From: Pseudomonadota bacterium
Lineage (GTDB): Bacteria > Chloroflexota > Ktedonobacteria > Ktedonobacterales > JACDGC01
NCBI GenBank assembly: GCA_021323815.1
Contig: JAJPKG010000286.1
Location: 1 to 10,579, forward strand
Reading direction: 5' to 3'
Length of the DNA stretch: 10,579 bases
The notes under the pieces were generated by a model. It saw only the letters and a program-made list of their open reading frames with translations, was not told the DNA's origin and searched no databases. A program made the position numbers and the translations under genes. Shown piece after piece: positions 7,135 through 10,579 of the stretch (position 1 is its first letter; each line of letters starts with the position of its first letter).

Positions 7135-7156
7135 CGGCTTTGCCGACACTATTTTA
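7135..7156 (+). terminator. Weak terminator-like hairpin after the chemoreceptor gene
   Basis: CGGC (7135-7138), a TTT loop and GCCG (7142-7145) are followed by ACACTATTTT. The stem has only four pairs and the T-run is short and delayed, so this is a weak candidate for terminating the chemoreceptor transcript. The rest of 7027-7178 also holds a nested inverted repeat (TACC at 7052-7055 with GGTA at 7090-7093, enclosing GCAGG at 7062-7066 with CCTGC at 7082-7086), whose role is unclear. Confidence 0.22.
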
Positions 7157-7178
7157 CACATGGCGGCTTCGGTTTCCC

Positions 7179-7208
7179 TTGCTGTCATTTGAATGGAAGT
7201 GCTATACT
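7179..7208 (+). promoter_or_regulatory. Promoter of the sigma factor gene
   Basis: TATACT (7203-7208) preceded by TGC is the best extended -10 in the window. TTGCTG (7179-7184), 18 bases upstream, is a partial -35 box. Transcription would start near 7215, about 30 bases before ATG 7247. It lies inside the open frame from 7193, which therefore is not the true start. Since the encoded factor is SigA/RpoD-like, autoregulation is possible. Confidence 0.6.
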
Positions 7209-7246
7209 GGCCCAAAAGGTCCCTTTGTTCGCGGAGTAAGTGTCCG

Positions 7247-8170
7247 ATGGAAGAACAAGACGAAGCGCTCGTCATCGAGCAAGACGCGGAATCCGAAGCC
7301 GATATCGAAGCCTTCGGGGATGAAGATATCGATCTCACCGGTCTCGCGCAGAGCGACAATCTGCGACTCTATTTGCGTGAGATCGCGCGGATTCCCCTGC
7401 TGTCGGCACATGACGAGCTGATTCTCGCGCGCCGTGTCAAACGCGACGATCGCCAGGCCCGCAACGCGTTGATCGAGGCGAACCTGCGGCTGGTGGTCCA
7501 TGTCGCCAAACGCTATGTGGGCCAGGGCATGGATCTCGAGGATCTGATCGGCGAAGGCAACATCGGCCTGATTCGCGCCGTCAGCAAGTTTGATCCTAGC
7601 AAGGGATTCCGCTTCTCGACCTACGCCCATTGGTGGATCAAGCAGGCTATTTCGCGGGCGCTGCTGGACGGTGCCCGCGCGGTACGCCTGCCGGTGTACA
7701 TCATGGAAGAGGTGATGCGCATCCGCCGGACGACGCGCCAGTTGTATCAGGAATATGGCCACGAGCCGACGGCGCAAGAGATTGCCGCTGCGATGGACAT
7801 TTCGCCGGAACGTGTCCGCGAACTGACGGTGTGGGCCGAAAAGATCTATTCGCTGGACGCGCCGATGTCGGAAGACGAAGAAACATCCATCGGCGATGTC
7901 GTGCCGGATGAGACGACGCCCACCCCAAGTGACGTCATCGAGCGCGACATGTTGCGGCAAGAGGTGCGGCGCGTGCTCGACGGCTTGAATCCACGCGAGC
8001 GCCAGGTGATCGAACTGCGGTTCGGGCTGGTGGACGACCATGACTATACCCTGGAAGAAGTGGGCAAGCGCCTGAAAGTGACGCGCGAGCGCGTGCGCCA
8101 GATCGAAGAGCGCGCCATCCGCAAGCTGCGTCACCCCACCATGAGCCGCGTGTTGCGTGAATACCTCTGA
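7247..8170 (+). CDS. SigA/RpoD-like sigma-70 factor
   Basis: A 307-residue RNA polymerase sigma factor of the primary or primary-like group. The large region 1.1 is missing; instead there is an acidic leader of about 35 residues. Region 1.2 is at about 36-68. Region 2 lies at about 76-147 and holds the -10 recognition and DNA-melting segment KGFRFSTYAHWWIKQAI (119-135). Region 3 runs from about 150 to 225. Region 4 has the helix-turn-helix TLEEVGKRLKVTRERVRQIE that reads the -35 box. Glu154 aligns with the E. coli RpoD residue (Glu458) that contacts the TG of extended -10 promoters; the neighbouring His455 is Tyr151 here. The start at ATG 7247 has GGAG at 7233-7236 and lies downstream of its own promoter. 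It may be the housekeeping factor or a group 2 paralogue; sequence alone does not decide. It overlaps the next gene by 14 bases. Confidence 0.92.
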   Translation: MEEQDEALVIEQDAESEADIEAFGDEDIDLTGLAQSDNLRLYLREIARIPLLSAHDELILARRVKRDDRQARNALIEANLRLVVHVAKRYVGQGMDLEDLIGEGNIGLIRAVSKFDPSKGFRFSTYAHWWIKQAISRALLDGARAVRLPVYIMEEVMRIRRTTRQLYQEYGHEPTAQEIAAAMDISPERVRELTVWAEKIYSLDAPMSEDEETSIGDVVPDETTPTPSDVIERDMLRQEVRRVLDGLNPRERQVIELRFGLVDDHDYTLEEVGKRLKVTRERVRQIEERAIRKLRHPTMSRVLREYL

Positions 8171-9041
8171 TCTCTGGCCCACGCCTGCCGGCATCATCGG
8201 CGCGGGCGCGGTCGGCCTCGCCCTGGCGCACACCCTGCGCACCGCCGGCATTCCACTTGCCGGGATTGGGTCGCGTGCCCCCGCGCGCCTGGCGGCAGAT
8301 GCGCTTCCCTCTCCCGTCCTCATGCCCGCAGAGGTCGTGGCTCAGGCACGGCTCATCTTTCTGACCGTTCCCGACGCGGCCATCGCCAGCGTTGCCGCAG
8401 AGCACGCCTGGCAAGCGGAGCAATGGGTCGTTCATTGCGCGGGATCGCAATCTGCCGCGCTCATCAGCGAGATCGTGAAGCCCGCCCAGGCCGGCGCGTT
8501 TCATCCCCTGGCGTCGTTCCCGCGCCCCGCACCAGGCAAGCCCTTCGGGGAAAATCTGTTTGCCGGCCATGTCATCGCGCTGGACGGTCCCGCGCCGGTT
8601 GTCGCCGGCCTGCGCGCCCTGGCCGAACAGCTGGATGGTCGCCCGCTCGTCGTGCCGCCCGAAGCGCGCGCGTCGTATCATCTGGCGGCATCGCTCGCCA
8701 GCAATGCGCTGGTGGCGCTGGTCGCTGATGCCGTCGAAATCTGGCGGCACGCCGGGCTAGATGCTGATCTCGCCCTGCCCGCGCTGCTGCCGCTCATCGC
8801 CAGCACGCAAGCGAATCTGGCACGAACGGGACTGCCCGCCGCACTCACCGGACCCGTCGCGCGGGGCGACGCCCCCACCGTCGCCCGCCACCTGGCCGCC
8901 CTTGCCACCCCAGAGCTGGCGGAGATCGCCGCCGTCTATCGCTTGCTGGGTCGCCGAGCCGTCATGCTCGCCCGCGCCGAAGGCCGCGTCGATCCTGCCA
9001 AGCTGGACGAGATCGAGCGCATGCTCAATGGCGACACATAG
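8157..9041 (+). CDS. Rossmann-like and DUF2520 domain protein (putative NAD(P)-binding oxidoreductase)
   Basis: A 294-residue protein with an N-terminal Rossmann fold and a C-terminal all-helical DUF2520 domain, resembling dehydrogenases of the ketopantoate reductase and F420-dependent NADP oxidoreductase type. The dinucleotide loop is GAGAVG (residues 15-20). Conserved stretches include VVHCAGSQSA (91-100), GAFHPLASFPRP (113-124) and SYHLAASLASNALVAL (173-188), where His175 and Asn183 are placed like catalytic-domain residues of this superfamily. The substrate is unknown; in other genomes relatives often sit near pantothenate genes (established context for the family, not seen here). The start is GTG 8157, overlapping the sigma factor gene by 14 bases with no clear ribosome binding site, so translation is probably coupled to it. 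Length is normal for the family. Confidence 0.85.
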   Translation: MNTSDLWPTPAGIIGAGAVGLALAHTLRTAGIPLAGIGSRAPARLAADALPSPVLMPAEVVAQARLIFLTVPDAAIASVAAEHAWQAEQWVVHCAGSQSAALISEIVKPAQAGAFHPLASFPRPAPGKPFGENLFAGHVIALDGPAPVVAGLRALAEQLDGRPLVVPPEARASYHLAASLASNALVALVADAVEIWRHAGLDADLALPALLPLIASTQANLARTGLPAALTGPVARGDAPTVARHLAALATPELAEIAAVYRLLGRRAVMLARAEGRVDPAKLDEIERMLNGDT

Positions 9042-9161
9042 GGCACCGCTGCAGAAAGACTGAGCAAGGGCATCCCACAGAGTGGCGATGTCGCTTAGGG
9101 GATCGGCAATCGTGCCGCGCGCATAGGCGGCTGCGAGGCGCAAGTCATAGTCGCGGTCCAT
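9042..9161 (-). pseudogene. Possible 5' remnant of a gene with a strong ribosome binding site
   Basis: On the minus strand AGGAGG (9172-9167) lies five bases before ATG 9161, the best Shine-Dalgarno in the window. About 40 codons follow, with plausible composition (beginning MDRDYDLRLAAAYARG, then DPLSDIATLWDALAQ) and GC-rich third positions at least at the beginning. The frame then runs antisense into the end of the DUF2520 gene, where it stays open to 8757, but there it looks like a shadow frame. The simplest reading is the 5' end of a gene that lost its body by deletion. It may instead be a short real peptide gene, or chance. I do not recognise the sequence. An extended -10 like site (TGG then TATCCT, 9187-9179) lies just upstream at the edge of the tandem repeats. 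Confidence 0.3.
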
Positions 9162-9180
9162 ACATGCCTCCTGGAGTCAG

Positions 9181-9330
9181 GATACCACCGCGCGAGGCCG
9201 CCGGGGACAACACGCCACCGCACGAGGCCGCCGGGGACAACACGCCACCGCGCGAGGCCGCCGGGGACAATACACCACCGCGCAAGGCCGCCGGGGACAA
9301 TACACCACCGCGCGAGGCCGCCGGGGACAA
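9181..9330. repeat. Five tandem 30-bp repeats (minisatellite)
   Basis: Five copies of exactly 30 bases begin at 9181, 9211, 9241, 9271 and 9301. Each contains GAGGCCGCCGGGGACAA or a one-base variant at its end; differences are confined mainly to the first four bases and one or two internal sites. The length is a multiple of three, so frames stay open on both strands (a ten-residue repeat such as PPREAAGDNT on the plus strand), but no ribosome binding site or family match supports a protein. There are no unique spacers, so it is not CRISPR. The last copy merges into the REP-like element at 9318-9368, whose arm has the same sequence. Confidence 0.9.
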
Positions 9331-9368
9331 CATGTCCCCGGCTCGGAAAAGACGCCCTTCGGGCTACA
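9318..9368 (-). repeat. REP-like palindromic element, copy A
   Basis: Read on the minus strand, this 51-base element begins TGTAGCCCG and ends CCCCGGCGG. It has a small hairpin (GCCC, GAA, GGGC), a CTTTTCCGAG linker and a strong hairpin with perfect nine-base arms (CCGGGGACA at 9321-9329, TGTCCCCGG at 9333-9341). It aligns over its full length with the plus-strand copy at 9544-9596. The apical stem pairs differ between the copies, yet pairing is kept. The GTAG start followed by palindromes resembles REP sequences mobilised by RAYT transposases; no transposase is present here. Confidence 0.68.
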
Positions 9369-9543
9369 GGCAAGAGTATGCAGGAGTGGTGTGTTGATTA
9401 GCAGGCAAACCGAATGAGTGTCATCCGCGTCACCCTTTCAAAAGCAATGGCAGCAGTTCTCGTTACAGAAAGCCCGTAAGTGCGCAGCATGCCGCATCCC
9501 TCCCGGCAAGCGATCACATATTCCCAACGCGATCACCTGCCAC

Positions 9544-9596
9544 TGTAGCCCGGTAGGGCTTGCTTTTTCGAGCCGGGCGGCTTTAGCCCCCGGCGG
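9544..9596 (+). repeat. REP-like palindromic element, copy B
   Basis: This 53-base plus-strand copy also begins TGTAGCCCG and ends CCCCGGCGG. The first hairpin is AGCCC, GGT, AGGGCT-like, followed by TGCTTTTTCGAG. The second pairs GCCGGG with CCCGGC and GGC with GCC around a TTTA loop, with one bulged C. Compared with copy A, both apical arms have changed together. The two copies are inverted and point away from each other, separated by 175 bases (9369-9543) in which I see no gene. The first hairpin plus T-run could also act as a weak rightward terminator. Confidence 0.65.
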
Positions 9597-9609
9597 TCTT
9601 TCATGCCAT

Positions 9610-9639
9610 AAAAAAAGAGGCGGACCGTGACGGTCCGCC
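9610..9639 (-). terminator. Intrinsic terminator of the KGG-repeat gene
   Basis: A perfect nine-pair GC-rich stem (GGCGGACCG at 9619-9627 and CGGTCCGCC at 9631-9639, TGA loop) is followed on the minus strand by TCTTTTTTTAT. There is no T-run on the plus-strand side, so it works for leftward transcription. The leftward gene upstream is the stress protein gene ending at 9800, which gives a 3' untranslated region of about 190 bases. Confidence 0.82.
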
Positions 9640-9723
9640 CAATATATGATAGCGAAAAACAGCACAACATCATGGGTGCGAGAGAAATGCTGCCGGGCTG
9701 CGATGTACCGAAAAATCGTGTGA

Positions 9724-9770
9724 GCGTCTCGCGGCGCTGAAAACGAGGCTCAGCCCTTGCCGCGAGACGC
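9724..9770 (-). repeat. Long hairpin in the 3' region of the KGG-repeat gene
   Basis: GCGTCTCGCGGC (9724-9735) and GCCGCGAGACGC (9759-9770) form a perfect twelve-pair stem. GCTGA (9736-9740) and TCAGC (9750-9754) extend it inside, leaving a CCTT bulge and a nine-base loop. In the leftward transcript it lies 30 bases after the stop codon. A T-run (ATTTTT at 9715-9710) follows the stem only after about eight bases, so it may be a first, imperfect terminator or an mRNA-stabilising structure. Confidence 0.6.
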
Positions 9771-9799
9771 AACACCGGTGCGCATCGGAAGATCAGATG

Positions 9800-10105
9800 C
9801 TACTTGGTCTTCTCAGATGCTTTGGTCTTCGGCTGGGTGCGGCCACGCTCGCCGCCCTTCTTGCCGATGCGCGAATAGAACTCGAGGCCCTGCACGCGCT
9901 TGGTGGATTCGCCGCCCTTCTTGCCGATCTCAGCATAGAACGCCGGGCCGCGCTTCTCTTTCACGGCCTCGCCGCCCTTTTTGCCGATGCGCGAATAGAA
10001 TTCGGGGCCGTACTTCTCACGGACGGCCTGGCCGCCGTGCTTGGCCTTCTGCGAACCCGGCTCAGGACCGCGTTTCTTGGGGGTAGGATTGGTAGGTTTC
10101 GTCAT
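9800..10105 (-). CDS. KGG-repeat stress-induced protein
   Basis: A 101-residue, very hydrophilic, basic protein of the KGG stress-induced family (relatives of Bacillus GsiB and the fungal Con-10 motif), regarded as hydrophilins that protect cells under desiccation, heat or osmotic stress. Three clear 20-residue repeats carry the pattern GPEFYSRIGKKGGE, with a fourth, shortened unit (KHGGQAVREKYG) in front. At DNA level the repeats fall at exactly 60-base intervals (9851, 9911, 9971). The N-terminus (TKPTNPTPKKRGPEPG) and C-terminus (GRTQPKTKASEKTK) are low-complexity. ATG 10105 was chosen because GAGGTG lies six bases upstream; the GTG at 10114 overlaps that site. No obvious promoter is seen in the 128 bases to larB, so co-transcription with it is possible. 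A terminator lies at 9610-9639. Confidence 0.85.
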   Translation of the reverse strand: MTKPTNPTPKKRGPEPGSQKAKHGGQAVREKYGPEFYSRIGKKGGEAVKEKRGPAFYAEIGKKGGESTKRVQGLEFYSRIGKKGGERGRTQPKTKASEKTK

Positions 10106-10233
10106 CTCTCTCACCTCTGTGTGTGAACGATCTGCTGCGCGTCACGTCTGTGACCAACTGCTGATCGATTTGGTTCGCCGCCCTTGCTGCCTGACAATGA
10201 TGCGAAGCAGCAGACGGCACAACGTCCCGGCGC

Positions 10234-10579
10234 TCAATTCTGCGATTGCTCGTCCGGCGCGGCACCCACATGCTGGCCCAGGGGTGCAGAGGGCTGCGGA
10301 GCAGTCATGCGCGCCTCCGCGACGCGATTGGCGATCAGCGCGGCGAACGCGCCGGCACCAATGCCGTTGCCGATGTTGACCGTCGCCATGCCCGGAGCGC
10401 AGCTCTGCAACATGGCGAGTAGGGCCGCTTCACCGCCGCCACCCTTGCCATAGCCCACCGGCGTCGGCAAGCCGACGACCGGCACAGGCACCAGCCCGGC
10501 GACGAGGGAAGGCAAGGCTCCGTCCATTCCTGCTGCCACCACCACCGCGTCAACTGCCTGGGCGATGAGCGCGTTCAGC
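10234..10579 (-). CDS. larB: LarB, nickel-pincer cofactor biosynthesis protein (C-terminal part)
   Basis: The C-terminal 114 residues of a LarB protein; the 5' part lies beyond the right edge. LarB carboxylates and hydrolyses nicotinic acid adenine dinucleotide to make pyridinium-3,5-dicarboxylate mononucleotide, the first step toward the nickel-pincer cofactor of lactate racemase and related enzymes. It belongs to the PurE-like AIR carboxylase group. The family marks are VVVAAGMDGALPSLVAGLV, the PTPVGYGKGGGGEAALLAML loop and the NIGNGIGAGAFAA segment. After the conserved core a tail of about 25 residues (ending DEQSQN) is non-conserved. The stop is at 10236-10234. Partners larC and larE are not in the window. 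The KGG-repeat gene follows 128 bases downstream in the same direction. Confidence 0.88.
   Translation of the reverse strand, partial: LNALIAQAVDAVVVAAGMDGALPSLVAGLVPVPVVGLPTPVGYGKGGGGEAALLAMLQSCAPGMATVNIGNGIGAGAFAALIANRVAEARMTAPQPSAPLGQHVGAAPDEQSQN

Noticed and set aside
7202..8323. A 373-codon frame antisense to the sigma factor gene
   Set aside because: It is a long shadow frame of a GC-rich gene with clear homology on the other strand, and it has no supported start or motif.
7935..8750. A 271-codon frame antisense to the sigma and DUF2520 genes
   Set aside because: It covers two well-supported genes in antisense and shows no recognisable domain.
9181..9330. CRISPR array
   Set aside because: The 30-bp units follow each other directly with no unique spacers, and no cas gene is nearby.
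9095..9373. Leftward repeat proteins in the same array (GGLARW or SPAASRGG units)
   Set aside because: Same open-frame effect of the 30-base repeat; both minus frames are equally open and neither has a supported start.
9164..9397. A 77-residue repeat protein on the plus strand (PPREAAGDNT units)
   Set aside because: The start has no ribosome binding site, the frame stays open only because the DNA repeat is 30 bases long, and the end runs into the REP-like hairpins.
9369..9543. A tRNA or other known RNA gene between the REP-like copies
   Set aside because: No cloverleaf arms, T-loop or other known RNA motif could be found by eye in this stretch.

Overview
The window is GC-rich, tightly packed bacterial DNA. 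High GC, a CIRCE heat-shock operator, a DUF6391-like protein, a soluble GAF chemoreceptor, a KGG-repeat stress protein and a larB end suggest a free-living member of the Chloroflexota. That placement is an inference from gene content, not a proof. No phage, plasmid, insertion-sequence transposase or CRISPR array is visible.

Layout. Positions 1-327 hold no complete gene. They carry a leftward promoter with two overlapping CIRCE-type operators, which must serve a gene beyond the left edge, and a rightward extended -10 promoter. A compact rightward cluster follows: a GT28/MGDG-synthase-like glycosyltransferase (328-1800), a dual-specificity-type phosphatase (1810-2553) and coaE (2583-3188). It meets a leftward DUF6391-like membrane gene (3190-3771) with a single base between the two stop codons. 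A second leftward gene (3832-5118) encodes a proline-rich protein whose C-terminus resembles a subtilase propeptide. It is divergent from a soluble GAF-MCP chemoreceptor (5362-7026). Next come a SigA/RpoD-like sigma factor (7247-8170) and, overlapping it by 14 bases, a Rossmann/DUF2520 protein (8157-9041).

The stretch 9042-9799 has no confident gene but is rich in structure. It holds a possible gene-start remnant with a strong Shine-Dalgarno, five exact-length 30-bp tandem repeats, two inverted copies of a REP-like element with compensatory hairpin changes, an intrinsic terminator and a long hairpin. These last two lie in the 3' region of a leftward KGG-repeat stress protein gene (9800-10105). 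The window ends inside larB (10234 to the right edge, leftward).

Connections. Six extended -10 promoters (TG, one base, then TA-N3-T) lie just upstream of the main transcription units, and they decide three start codons: the longer reading frames run through the promoter. The sigma factor encoded here keeps the glutamate that reads the TG in E. coli RpoD. The left-edge CIRCE site and the KGG protein both point to stress responses, but nothing here shows that they are linked.

The least explained material is the repeat cluster at 9181-9600 and the propeptide-like protein without a protease at 3832-5118.
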